Below, piece by piece: positions 6,714-14,728 of a stretch of DNA of 64,000 bases. Positions within the stretch are counted from its first letter, which is position 1. The number at the start of each line of letters is the position of its first letter. Source of the DNA: Streptomyces showdoensis (GTDB taxonomy: Bacteria > Actinomycetota > Actinomycetes > Streptomycetales > Streptomycetaceae); assembly GCF_039535475.1 (NCBI RefSeq), contig NZ_BAAAXG010000028.1, positions 186,001 to 250,000 of the forward strand, given 5' to 3'. Made by a program: the position numbers and the translations under genes. The notes beneath the pieces are model-generated. The model was not told the DNA's origin, searched no databases, and was given only the letters and a program-made list of their open reading frames with translations.

Positions 6714-9161
6714 TCAGCCGTCCTTCCGACCGGTCGGCGGGCGCCGGCTCCCCGCCCGGTACGGGGCGGGCCAGGGCGCGGCCGCTCCCTGGTACCCCTG
6801 CTCGGCGGCGGCGTGGAGCGTCCAGTGCGGGTCGTAGAGATGGGGCCGGGCGAGGGCGCAGAGGTCGGTGCGGCCCGCGAGCAGGAGCGAGTTGACGTCG
6901 TCCCAGGAGGAGATGGCACCCACGGCGATCACGGGGACGCCGAGGGCGGCGCGGATGCGGTCGGCGAAGGGGGTCTGGTAGGAACGGCCGTACTCGGGCC
7001 GCTCGTCGGGGACGACCTGGCCGGTGGAGACGTCGAGCGCGTCGGCGCCGTGGGCGGCGAAGGCGCGGGCGATCTCGACGGCGTCCTCGGCGGTGGTGCC
7101 GCCCTCGGCCCAGTCGGTGGCGGAGATGCGGACGGTCATGGGGCGGTCGGCAGGCCACACCTCCCGTACGGCGTCGAAGACTTCGAGGGGGTAGCGCAGC
7201 CGGCCCGCCAGGTCGCCGCCGTAGGCGTCGGTGCGGTGGTTGGTGAGCGGGGAGAGGAAGCCGGAGAGCAGATAGCCGTGGGCGCAGTGGAGTTCGAGGA
7301 GGTCGAAGCCGGCCCGGGCGGCGCGGCGGGCGGCGGCGGTGAACTCCTCGCGCACGGAGGTGAGTCCGGCCCGGTCGAGGGCCCGGGGGGTCTGGTTGAC
7401 GCCGGGCCGGTACGGCAGCGGGGAGGCGGCGACGAGCGGCCAGTTGCCGGTGGGCAGGGGCTCGTCGATGCCCTCCCACATGAGCCGGGTGGAGCCCTTG
7501 CGGCCGGAGTGGCCGAGCTGGACGCCGATCGCGGTGCCGGGGGCGGAGGCGTGCGCGAAGGCGGTGATGCGGGCCCAGGCGTCGGCCTGCGCGTCGGTCC
7601 AGAGGCCCGCGCAGCCGGGGGTGATCCGGCCCTGTTCGCTCACGCAGACCATCTCGGTCATGACGAGCCCGGCCCCGCCGAGGGCGCGGGCGCCGAGGTG
7701 GACGAGGTGGAAGTCGCCGGGGACGCCCTCCTCGGCGACGTACAGGTCCATCGGGGAGACGACGACCCGGTTGCGCAGGGTGAGTCCGCCGAGGCGGAAG
7801 GGGGTGAACATCGGCGGGGTGCCGGGCGGGCAGCCGAACTCGCGCTCCACGGAGGCGGTGAAGGCGGGATCGCGCAGCCGCAGGTTGTCGTGGGTGACGC
7901 GACGGCTGCGGGTGAGCAGGTTGAAGGCGAACTGCCGTGGCGGCCGGTCGAGTTGTTCGGCCAGCTCCTCGAACCAGCGCAGGCTCGCGACGGCGGCGCG
8001 CTGGGTGGACTCGACGAGCGGGCGGCGCTCGTCCTCGTAGGCGGCGAGCGCCTCGGGGAGGGTGGGGCCGGCGTCGACGTGGGCGGCGAGGGCGACGGCG
8101 TCCTCGACGGCGAGCTTGGTGCCGGAGCCGATGGAGAAGTGCGCGGTGTGGGCGGCGTCGCCGAGGAGGACGGTGTTGCCGTGGGACCAGCGGGCGTTGA
8201 CGAGGGTGCGGAACGCGGTCCAGGCGGAGTTGTTGCCGCGCAGGGCGCGGCCGTGCAGGACCTCGGCGAAGATCTTGGCGCAGCGGGCGGCGGACTCGGT
8301 CTCGTCGAGCTCGTCGAAGCCGGCCGCCCGCCAGACCTCCTCGCGCATCTCGACGATGACGGTGGAGGAGCCGGCGTCGTAGGGGTAGGCGTGCAGCTGC
8401 ATCACGCCGTGCTCGGTCTCGGCCGTCTCGAAGCGGAAGGCGTCGAGGGCGAAGTCGGCGGCGAGCCAGATGTAGCGGCAGCGGTGGGTGGTGAGGGTGG
8501 GCCCGAAGACCTCGGCGTGGGCCTCGCGGGTGCGGCTGTGCACGCCGTCGGCGGCGATGACGAGGTCGTGGGATGCGGCGAGCACGTCGGGGGGCGGCGC
8601 CTCGGCCCGGAAGCGGAGGTCCACGCCGAGCCCGGCGCAGCGCCGTTGCAGGATCTCCAGGAGCCGGTGCCGGCCGAGGGCGGCGAAGCCGTGGCCGGTG
8701 GAGGTGAACAGGTGGCCGCGGTGGGCGATGTCGATGTCGTCCCAGCGGACGAGGGCGGCGCGCAGCTCGGCGTACACCTCGGGGTCGGCGTCTTGGAGCC
8801 CGCCGAGGGTCTCGTCGGAGAGGACGACGCCGAAGCCGAAGGTGTCGTCGGGGGCGTTGCGCTCCCAGACGGTGACCCGCCGGGCGGGGTCGCCGCGCTT
8901 GAGCAGGGCGGCGGCGTACAGCCCGCCGGGGCCGCCCCCGACGACGGCGACACGGAGCGGCGGAGCGCCGGGGGCCGCGTCGGGAGCCTCGTAAGGGGCC
9001 GAGCCCCGGGGCGCGAGCGGGGGCGCGTCCGGAGGCGCGGCCGGAGCCCCGCCCGGGGGCACGGCCGGAGCCGAGCCCTGGGGCGCACCGCGCTCCTCCC
9101 CCGGCCGTACCGCGTCGGTGCCGCCCGCCGCGGTACGGCCGTCCCTGGAGGGCACGGTCAT
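6714..9161 (-). CDS. Bifunctional 2-aminobenzoyl-CoA monooxygenase/reductase-like flavoprotein
   Basis: A fusion of about 815 residues. Residues 1-68 are a Pro/Ala-rich linker. Residues 70 to about 450 are a salicylate-hydroxylase-type FAD monooxygenase (VAVVGGGPGGLYAAALL, later LLGDAAHTAHFSIGSG). From about 455 to the end is an Old Yellow Enzyme FMN barrel (FRLGGLTLRNRVVVSPM, then VQLGHSGRKG, then LHCAHGYLLSGFLSPLTN). This two-module architecture is that of 2-aminobenzoyl-CoA monooxygenase/reductase, which hydroxylates and then reduces the CoA-activated ring; automatic annotation often calls it salicylyl-CoA 5-hydroxylase. The ATG at 9161 overlaps the hydratase stop (ATGA). Together with the ligase, hydratase and acyl-CoA dehydrogenase it supports an anthranilate route without ring-cleaving dioxygenase. 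Confidence 0.85.
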   Translation of the reverse strand: MTVPSRDGRTAAGGTDAVRPGEERGAPQGSAPAVPPGGAPAAPPDAPPLAPRGSAPYEAPDAAPGAPPLRVAVVGGGPGGLYAAALLKRGDPARRVTVWERNAPDDTFGFGVVLSDETLGGLQDADPEVYAELRAALVRWDDIDIAHRGHLFTSTGHGFAALGRHRLLEILQRRCAGLGVDLRFRAEAPPPDVLAASHDLVIAADGVHSRTREAHAEVFGPTLTTHRCRYIWLAADFALDAFRFETAETEHGVMQLHAYPYDAGSSTVIVEMREEVWRAAGFDELDETESAARCAKIFAEVLHGRALRGNNSAWTAFRTLVNARWSHGNTVLLGDAAHTAHFSIGSGTKLAVEDAVALAAHVDAGPTLPEALAAYEDERRPLVESTQRAAVASLRWFEELAEQLDRPPRQFAFNLLTRSRRVTHDNLRLRDPAFTASVEREFGCPPGTPPMFTPFRLGGLTLRNRVVVSPMDLYVAEEGVPGDFHLVHLGARALGGAGLVMTEMVCVSEQGRITPGCAGLWTDAQADAWARITAFAHASAPGTAIGVQLGHSGRKGSTRLMWEGIDEPLPTGNWPLVAASPLPYRPGVNQTPRALDRAGLTSVREEFTAAARRAARAGFDLLELHCAHGYLLSGFLSPLTNHRTDAYGGDLAGRLRYPLEVFDAVREVWPADRPMTVRISATDWAEGGTTAEDAVEIARAFAAHGADALDVSTGQVVPDERPEYGRSYQTPFADRIRAALGVPVIAVGAISSWDDVNSLLLAGRTDLCALARPHLYDPHWTLHAAAEQGYQGAAAPWPAPYRAGSRRPPTGRKDG

Positions 9162-9985
9162 CGCCCCCGCCACTTGGCCGGGCGCTTCTCCGTGAACGCC
9201 GCGTGGAACTCGGCGTAGTCCTCGCCGTGCATCAGCAGGGCCTGGGTGGCCGCGTCCATCTCGACGGAGGCGGCCAGCGGCATGTCGAGCTCGGCGGTGA
9301 GCAGCGCCTTGGTCTGGGCGTGGGCGAGCGCGGGCCCCTCGGCGAGGCGGCGGGCGAGGGCGGCGGCGCGGGTGTCGGCGGCGCCCTCCTCGGTGAGCTC
9401 GCTGATCAGTCCGATGCGCTCGGCCTCGGCGGCGCCGACCGGGTCGCCGAGCATGAGGAGGCGCGTCGCGTGGCCGAGGCCGACCACCCGGGGCAGCAGG
9501 TAGGCGGCGCCCATGTCGCCGCCGGACAGGCCGACGCGGGTGAAGAGGAAGGCGAAGCGGGCGGTGGGGTCGGCGACGCGGAAGTCGGCGGCGAGCGCGA
9601 GGACCGCCCCGGCGCCGGCGGCGACGCCGTGGACGGCGGCGATGACCGGGAAAGGGCATTCGCGCAGCGCGCGGACGGTCTGCCCGGTCATCCGGTTGAA
9701 GTCGAGGAGCTGGGCGGTGTCCATGGAGAGCGTGGCGCCGATGATCTCGTCGACGTCGCCGCCCGAGCAGAAGCCGCGCCCCTCGCCGCCGAGGACGAGG
9801 GCGCGCACGGCCCGCTCCCGGGAGAGCTCGGCGAGCAGGTCGCGCAGGTCGGCGTAGGCGCCGAAGGTGAGGGCGTTGAGCTTCTCGGGGCGGGCGAGGG
9901 TGATCGTGGCGACCCCGTCGTCGACGGTGAGGCGCAGGTGCCGCCAGCGTTCGGTACGGCTCGCGGAGCCGGTGAAGGGGCTCAT
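9158..9985 (-). CDS. Enoyl-CoA hydratase/isomerase family protein
   Basis: A crotonase-fold protein of 275 residues, probably hydrating or isomerising the ring-derived enoyl-CoA made by the neighbouring enzymes. Visible marks are the start VDDGVATITLARPEKLNAL, the CoA/oxyanion region GRGFCSGGDVDEI and VHGVAAGAGAVLALAADFRV. The ATG at 9985 has GGGAGG nine bases upstream; longer in-frame starts reach into the promoter. The gene leads the minus-strand catabolic operon and overlaps the bifunctional flavoprotein by four bases. The operator-like element at 10041-10081 is upstream. Confidence 0.85.
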   Translation of the reverse strand: MSPFTGSASRTERWRHLRLTVDDGVATITLARPEKLNALTFGAYADLRDLLAELSRERAVRALVLGGEGRGFCSGGDVDEIIGATLSMDTAQLLDFNRMTGQTVRALRECPFPVIAAVHGVAAGAGAVLALAADFRVADPTARFAFLFTRVGLSGGDMGAAYLLPRVVGLGHATRLLMLGDPVGAAEAERIGLISELTEEGAADTRAAALARRLAEGPALAHAQTKALLTAELDMPLAASVEMDAATQALLMHGEDYAEFHAAFTEKRPAKWRGR

Positions 9986-10265
9986 TCGGGACGGCCTCCC
10001 AGTCGTGTGCACGTACGGGTACGGCATCACCTCGAAGAGGGTATCACCGTGTTGTGACTGTCGTCACGAGTACGCGATACGGGCCCGCCGCGCGCGGGCG
10101 GCGTAAGGCCGGTGTCGGCCTTGCGCCGCAAAGGTCCCGCCCCCGCGCGGACCCAGGTCCCCACGGACCTGGGCGACCGCCTCTGGATATGGATTTTTGA
10201 CTCCGTAAGGTTGAAAACAGGACGTCCCCCACCGCCCACCGCGAGCCCGAACGGAGCAACCTGCC
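9986..10265. other. Intergenic region with operator copy and two hairpins
   Basis: This 280-nt gap lies between the divergent hydratase and RsbW-like genes. It holds the second operator-like element (10041-10081). Further right are two strong hairpins, 10101-10126 (AAGGCCG-GTGT-CGGCCTT core) and 10152-10173 (CCCAGGTCC-CCAC-GGACCTGGG), then an AT-richer stretch around 10185-10220 that may hold the promoter of the plus-strand gene. No small gene is convincing. Confidence 0.5.
10041..10081. promoter_or_regulatory. Second copy of the shared operator-like element, upstream of enoyl-CoA hydratase
   Basis: GTATC (10041-10045) and GATAC (10076-10080) flank the palindrome GTGAC-TGTC-GTCAC. The core TGACTGTCGTCAC and the downstream GATACG match the element at 878-915. 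Its position about 56 nt before the hydratase start suits repression of the minus-strand catabolic operon. Confidence 0.5.
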
Positions 10266-10733
10266 GTGTTCGAAGTCTCAGGCCCCGCATCCTGGCGCAT
10301 CGAGCTGCCCCACACGACGGCCGCCGTGCCGATCGCCCGCGCCCTCGTCCGGACCGCCCTCGCCGACATCGAGGGCGGGGACGTGGGAGCCGCGGACCGG
10401 GACACGGCCGAGCTGCTCACCGCCGAGCTGGTGGCCAACGCCGTCGAGCACACCGCGGGCGACGGCCCCATCGAACTGGTCGTCGAACTGCTCCCGGCCC
10501 CCGGCGGCTGTCAGATCGAGGTCCACGACGGCCGGCCCGCGGCCCCCGGCGAGCTGGCCTGCCCCGAGCCCGGCACCCTGGTGGACCCCTGGCAGGAACA
10601 CGGCCGCGGACTGCTCCTGATCCGCGCCCTCAGCAGCGACTGCGGACACCGCCCCACCGCGCACGGCAAGGCGGTGTGGTTCACGCTCCCGGCCGCGGTG
10701 CCGCCGCAGCGGCGCCGGCCTCCGGAGTCGTGA
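10266..10733 (+). CDS. RsbW-like ATP-binding protein (anti-sigma kinase fold)
   Basis: A single-domain HATPase_c protein of 155 residues, in the family of small streptomycete serine kinases and anti-sigma factors. The N-box LTAELVANAVEHT, the G1-like VHDGRP and the G2 motif HGRGLLLI are present. No anti-anti-sigma partner is adjacent, so its partner is unknown. The GTG at 10266 has CGGAG eleven bases upstream. Its last 53 nt overlap the 3' end of the convergent permease gene, so its Arg/Pro-rich C-terminus (about residues 138-155) is encoded opposite the permease tail. Confidence 0.8.
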   Translation: MFEVSGPASWRIELPHTTAAVPIARALVRTALADIEGGDVGAADRDTAELLTAELVANAVEHTAGDGPIELVVELLPAPGGCQIEVHDGRPAAPGELACPEPGTLVDPWQEHGRGLLLIRALSSDCGHRPTAHGKAVWFTLPAAVPPQRRRPPES

Positions 10734-12126
10734 CCAGCCGCGACCTGCGGCGTCCGTACAGCGCGTAGACGAGCGCACCGACGACCAGGAAGACCGCGAA
10801 CTGCACCCAGGTCGCCCAGCCGGTGCCCCAGATCAGATAGCAGCAGAATCCGACGCCCAGGACCGGGCTGAGCGGATACAGCGGGACCCGGAAGGACCGC
10901 GGCAGCCCGGGGTCGCGGCGGCGCAGCGCGATCACCGCGATGTTCACCACGGCCATGATCGCGAGGGTGCCGATCGTCGTCAGGTTGACGACGACGTCGA
11001 GCGAGGCGAACGCCGCCGGGACCGCGAAGACGCAGGCCACGATCCAGGTGTTGGCCACCGGGGTCGCGCTCTTCGGCGAGATCCGCTCGAAGACCCGGGG
11101 CACCAGGCCGTCGCGGGACATCGACATCAGGATCCGGGTCTGTCCGTACATCACCGCGAGGACCACGGAGGCGATGGCGACGACCGCGCCGAAGGCGATG
11201 ATCCCGCCGCCGACGGTCGACTCGGTCACCTGGTTCACGACGAGCGAGAGGGCGGCCGGCTTGTCGGCGACGGCGTCGGCGCCGAGCGCCCCGATCGCGG
11301 AGAGCGCGACGGCGCAGTAGAGCAGCGTGACCACGCCGATGCAGATGAGGATCGCCAGCGGGATGGTGCGGCGCGGGTTCTTCACCTCCTCGCCGGCGGT
11401 GGTGATGGCGTCGAAGCCGATGTACGAGAAGAAGGCGACGGACGCGCCCGCGGTGACCCCGGCCACGCCGTGGGTGGCGAACGGCGAGAGGTTGCCGTCC
11501 TCGAAGGCGCTGAAGCCGATCGCGCAGAAGAGGATCAGGATGCCGATCTTGAGCACGGCCATGGCGGCGGTCGCCCGGGCGCTCTCGCGCACCCCGCGGA
11601 CCAGCAGCGTCGCCGCGAGCAGGATGACGATCACGGCGGGCAGGTTGACCACGCCGCCGTCGCCCGGCCCGGCGGAGAGCGCGGCGGGCAGCTGGAAGCC
11701 GAAGAGGCTGTCGAGGAGCTCGTTCAGGTACTGGCTCCAGCCGACGGCGACCGCGGAGACGGAGACGCCGTACTCCAGGAGCAGGCACCAGCCGACGAGG
11801 AAGGCGAGGCGCTCGCCGAGGCTCGCGTAGGCGAAGGAGTACGAGGAGCCCGAGACCGGGATCGCGCTGCCCAGCTCCGCGAAGGAGAAGGCGGTGAAGA
11901 CGCAGGTGACCGCGGCGAGCACGAAGGAGACGACCACCGCGGGCCCGGCCTCGGCGACGCTGTCGGAGAGGCCGACGAAGATGCCGGTGCCGACGATGGC
12001 GCCGATGCCGAAGCACACGAGCTGGAACAGGCCCATGGTCCGCTTGAGGCCGTGACCTTCGAGGTCGGCGCCGGACTCGGCGATCAGCTGCTGGGGGGAT
12101 TTGATCCGCCGGGCGGACGGGGGCAT
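10681..12126 (-). CDS. APC-family amino acid permease
   Basis: A cytoplasmic-membrane amino acid transporter of 481 residues with about twelve predicted helices. Typical APC marks are FGIGAIVGTGIFVGLSD in helix 1, FAELGSAIPVSGSSYSFAY and FFSYIGFDAITTAGEEVKNP. It resembles the YhdG/CAT-type cationic amino acid permeases. It lies downstream of ornithine carbamoyltransferase and arginine deiminase and is a reasonable candidate for arginine uptake or arginine/ornithine exchange. A strong hairpin at 12161-12192 separates it from the upstream gene, so it may have its own promoter or be attenuated. Substrate is inferred from context. Confidence 0.8.
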   Translation of the reverse strand: MPPSARRIKSPQQLIAESGADLEGHGLKRTMGLFQLVCFGIGAIVGTGIFVGLSDSVAEAGPAVVVSFVLAAVTCVFTAFSFAELGSAIPVSGSSYSFAYASLGERLAFLVGWCLLLEYGVSVSAVAVGWSQYLNELLDSLFGFQLPAALSAGPGDGGVVNLPAVIVILLAATLLVRGVRESARATAAMAVLKIGILILFCAIGFSAFEDGNLSPFATHGVAGVTAGASVAFFSYIGFDAITTAGEEVKNPRRTIPLAILICIGVVTLLYCAVALSAIGALGADAVADKPAALSLVVNQVTESTVGGGIIAFGAVVAIASVVLAVMYGQTRILMSMSRDGLVPRVFERISPKSATPVANTWIVACVFAVPAAFASLDVVVNLTTIGTLAIMAVVNIAVIALRRRDPGLPRSFRVPLYPLSPVLGVGFCCYLIWGTGWATWVQFAVFLVVGALVYALYGRRRSRLVTTPEAGAAAAAPRPGA

Positions 12127-12160
12127 GCGGTGGTTCTCATCTCTGATCGGGCAGACGCGA

Positions 12161-12192
12161 GGGGGGTCCGGGCACGTGTGCCCGGACCCCCC
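12161..12192 (-). terminator. Hairpin terminator/attenuator between ornithine carbamoyltransferase and permease
   Basis: A perfect 15-bp stem (GGGGGGTCCGGGCAC and its complement) closes on a two-base centre. It lies 98 nt past the carbamoyltransferase stop and 35 nt before the permease start in the direction of transcription. No U-tract follows, as is usual in Streptomyces. Confidence 0.65.
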
Positions 12193-12289
12193 TGAAGGAT
12201 GCGATGGTAGACGACACCTCGCATACCCACCCAATCGGGCGTAATTCCATACCGTGACGCCGCCGGGATGTCGCCGGGCGCCGCCGGGG

Positions 12290-13300
12290 CTAGGCCACGG
12301 GGTCGCCCATGGTGGCGACCATGACGGCCTTGATGGTGTGCATCCGGTTCTCCGCCTCGTCGAAGACGACCGAGTGCGCCGACTCGAAGACCTCGTCGGA
12401 GACCTCCAGTTCGGTCAGCCCGTGCCGGGCGTGGATGTCCCGGCCGACGGCGGTGCCGAGGTCGTGGAAGGCCGGCAGGCAGTGCAGGAACTTCACGTCC
12501 GGATTGCCGGTGGCACGCAGGACGTCCATGGTCACGGCGTACGGGGAGAGCGCCGCGATCCGCTCGTCCCAGACCTCCTTGGGCTCCCCCATCGAGACCC
12601 ACACGTCGGTGGCGACGAAGTCGGCGCCGCGCACGCCCTCGGCGACGTCCTCGGTGAGCGTGATCCGCGCCCCGCTCGCCTCGGCCAGCCGCCGCGCCTC
12701 GGCGACGAAGGGCTCGGCCGGCCAGTACGCCTCGGGCGCCACGATCCGGACGTCCATGCCGAGCAGGGCGCCGGTGACGAGGTACGAGTTGCCCATGTTG
12801 AAGCGGGCGTCGCCGAGGTAGGCGAAGGCGATCCCGGTCAGCGGCTTGTCGCTGTGCTCGGTCATGGTGAGCACGTCGGCCAGCATCTGGGTGGGGTGCC
12901 AGTCGTCGGTGAGCCCGTTGAAGACGGGCACGCCGGCGAAGGCGGCCAGCTCCTCGACGGCCTCCTGGCTGTCGCCGCGGTACTCGATCCCGTCGAACAT
13001 CCGGCCGAGCACCCGGGCGGTGTCCTTGACCGACTCCTTGTGGCCCATCTGGGAGCCGGAGGGGTCGAGGTAGGTGGTGGAGGCGCCTTGGTCGGCGGCG
13101 GCGACCTCGAAGGCGCAGCGCGTGCGGGTCGAGGTCTTCTCGAAGATCAGGGCGACGTTCCTGCCCCGCAGCCGCTGGACCTCCGCGCCGGCCTTCTTCG
13201 CCGCCTTGAGCTCGGCGGCGAGCGCGATCAGGCCGCGGAACTCCTCGGCGGTGAAGTCCAGCTCCTTGAGGAAGTGGCGGCCGGTGAGGTCGGTGGCCAT
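12290..13300 (-). CDS. argF: Ornithine carbamoyltransferase
   Basis: Interconverts ornithine plus carbamoyl phosphate and citrulline. The 336-residue length and sequence match the family: carbamoyl-phosphate site STRTRCAFE, then [15 protein letters not shown], then the HCLP motif [10 protein letters not shown]. The position directly after arginine deiminase suggests the catabolic (ArcB-like) role, but the candidate ARG box upstream at 13362-13388 would fit control by arginine. Streptomycetes usually have a separate biosynthetic copy. No carbamate kinase gene is in the window. The ATG at 13300 follows GGAGC. Confidence 0.9.
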   Translation of the reverse strand: MATDLTGRHFLKELDFTAEEFRGLIALAAELKAAKKAGAEVQRLRGRNVALIFEKTSTRTRCAFEVAAADQGASTTYLDPSGSQMGHKESVKDTARVLGRMFDGIEYRGDSQEAVEELAAFAGVPVFNGLTDDWHPTQMLADVLTMTEHSDKPLTGIAFAYLGDARFNMGNSYLVTGALLGMDVRIVAPEAYWPAEPFVAEARRLAEASGARITLTEDVAEGVRGADFVATDVWVSMGEPKEVWDERIAALSPYAVTMDVLRATGNPDVKFLHCLPAFHDLGTAVGRDIHARHGLTELEVSDEVFESAHSVVFDEAENRMHTIKAVMVATMGDPVA

Positions 13301-13361
13301 GGGGCGCTCCTGGGTACGGTCGGGACGGACGGAGGCGTCGGGGGACGAGAACCCTGGAAGT

Positions 13362-13388
13362 CTATACGTAAACCAGAATTCTTATACA
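13362..13388 (-). promoter_or_regulatory. Candidate tandem ARG boxes (ArgR sites) upstream of argF
   Basis: In an otherwise G+C-rich gap, the minus strand reads TGTATAAGAATTCT (13375-13388), close to the streptomycete ARG box TGCATAAACATTCA. A weaker second match, around TACGTATAG, follows. The AT-rich island sits 62-88 nt upstream of the argF start, suitable for ArgR binding over the promoter. Confidence 0.5.
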
Positions 13389-13425
13389 GCCCCCGCCGCC
13401 CCTCCTCTCCCTCCCCGCTCCCCTC

Positions 13426-14688
13426 TCACTCCCCTCCTTCCCGTCCCTCCCCTCCCCCTACGGCGTCCCGTTCCACCGGACAGCTCATGCAGCGCGGGCC
13501 GCCCCGCCCCCGGCCCAGTTCGCTGCCGGGGATCTCGATCACCTCGATGCCCTGCTTGCGCAGATGCGTGTTGGTGGTGACGTTCCGCTCGTACGCCACC
13601 ACGACGCCCGGCTCCACCGCGAGCACGTTGCACCCGTCGTCCCACTGCTCGCGCTCCGCCGCGTGCACGTCCTGGGTCGCCGTGAGGACCCGGATGTCCT
13701 GGAGGCCGAGGGCGGCGGCGATGGCGCTGTGCATCTGCTCCGGCGGATGGTCGGTCACCCGCAGGGACTGCCCCTCGTCGCCCGGTTCGATCGTGTACGA
13801 GCGGAGCATGCCGAGCCCCGCGTACTGCGTGAAGGTGTCCTGGTCCACCATCGTCATCACCGTGTCCAGGTGCATGAACGCCCGCCGCTTCGGCATGTCC
13901 AGCGCGATGATCGTGCGCGCCGAACCCGCCGCGAACAGGCCGCGGGCCAGCATCTCCACGGCCTGCGGGGTGGTCCGCTCGCTCATGCCGATGAGGACCG
14001 CGCCGTTGCCGATGACCAGGACGTCGCCGCCCTCGATCGTCGACGGGTAGTCGGCCTGCCCCTCCGACCAGTGGTGGAAGCTCCCCGCCTCCGGGCCGGT
14101 GAACAGCGGGTGGTGCTTGTAGATCGCCTCGAAGTGGACGGTCTCGCGCTGCCGGGCCGGCCAGCGCATCGCGTTGATCGACACCCCGTCGTAGATCCAG
14201 GCCGAGGTGTCCCGGGTGAAGATGTGGTTCGGCAACGGGCCGAGCACGAAGTCGTCCAGCTCCAGGGCGTGGAAGCGGACCGAGGTCGGTTCACGGTGGC
14301 CGGCCAGGAACTCGCGCTTCGTCATCCCGCCGACGAGGGCCTCCACCAGGGTCGCGGCGTCCAGCGAGTCGAAGGCGGCCCGCAGGTGGTCGGTGGCGAG
14401 CGGCCCGTACTCCTTCTCGTCGAAGACCCGGTCGAGGACCAGTTCGCGGGCCGCCGGCAGCTCCAGGGCCTCGCGCAGGAGGTCCCCGAAGAGGTGCACC
14501 TCGACGCCGCGGTCGCGGAGCACGTCGGCGAACCCGTCGTGCTCCTGGCGGGCCCGGCGCACCCACAGCACGTCGTCGAAGAGGAGGGCGTCCTTGTTGG
14601 TCGGGGTGAGCCGCTTCAGCTCCAGATCGGGGCGGTGCAGGATGACGCGGCGGAGCCGCCCGGTCTCGGAATCGACATGGAATCCCAT
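13426..14688 (-). CDS. arcA: Arginine deiminase
   Basis: Hydrolyses arginine to citrulline and ammonia, first step of the arginine deiminase pathway; cytoplasmic. The 420-residue protein shows the guanidino-modifying fold with [17 protein letters not shown], the catalytic His region [11 protein letters not shown] and the nucleophile loop [13 protein letters not shown]. The last dozen residues are a Gly/Glu-rich tail. The ATG at 14688 follows AGGATGGG. It begins only 40 nt after the stop of the GAP1-like gene, so a separate promoter has little room. Partner genes argF and permease lie downstream. Confidence 0.92.
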   Translation of the reverse strand: MGFHVDSETGRLRRVILHRPDLELKRLTPTNKDALLFDDVLWVRRARQEHDGFADVLRDRGVEVHLFGDLLREALELPAARELVLDRVFDEKEYGPLATDHLRAAFDSLDAATLVEALVGGMTKREFLAGHREPTSVRFHALELDDFVLGPLPNHIFTRDTSAWIYDGVSINAMRWPARQRETVHFEAIYKHHPLFTGPEAGSFHHWSEGQADYPSTIEGGDVLVIGNGAVLIGMSERTTPQAVEMLARGLFAAGSARTIIALDMPKRRAFMHLDTVMTMVDQDTFTQYAGLGMLRSYTIEPGDEGQSLRVTDHPPEQMHSAIAAALGLQDIRVLTATQDVHAAEREQWDDGCNVLAVEPGVVVAYERNVTTNTHLRKQGIEVIEIPGSELGRGRGGPRCMSCPVERDAVGGGEGREGGE

Positions 14689-14728
14689 GGGCCCATCCTG
14701 ACGGAGCGGGACGGCTCGCGCGTGGTTC

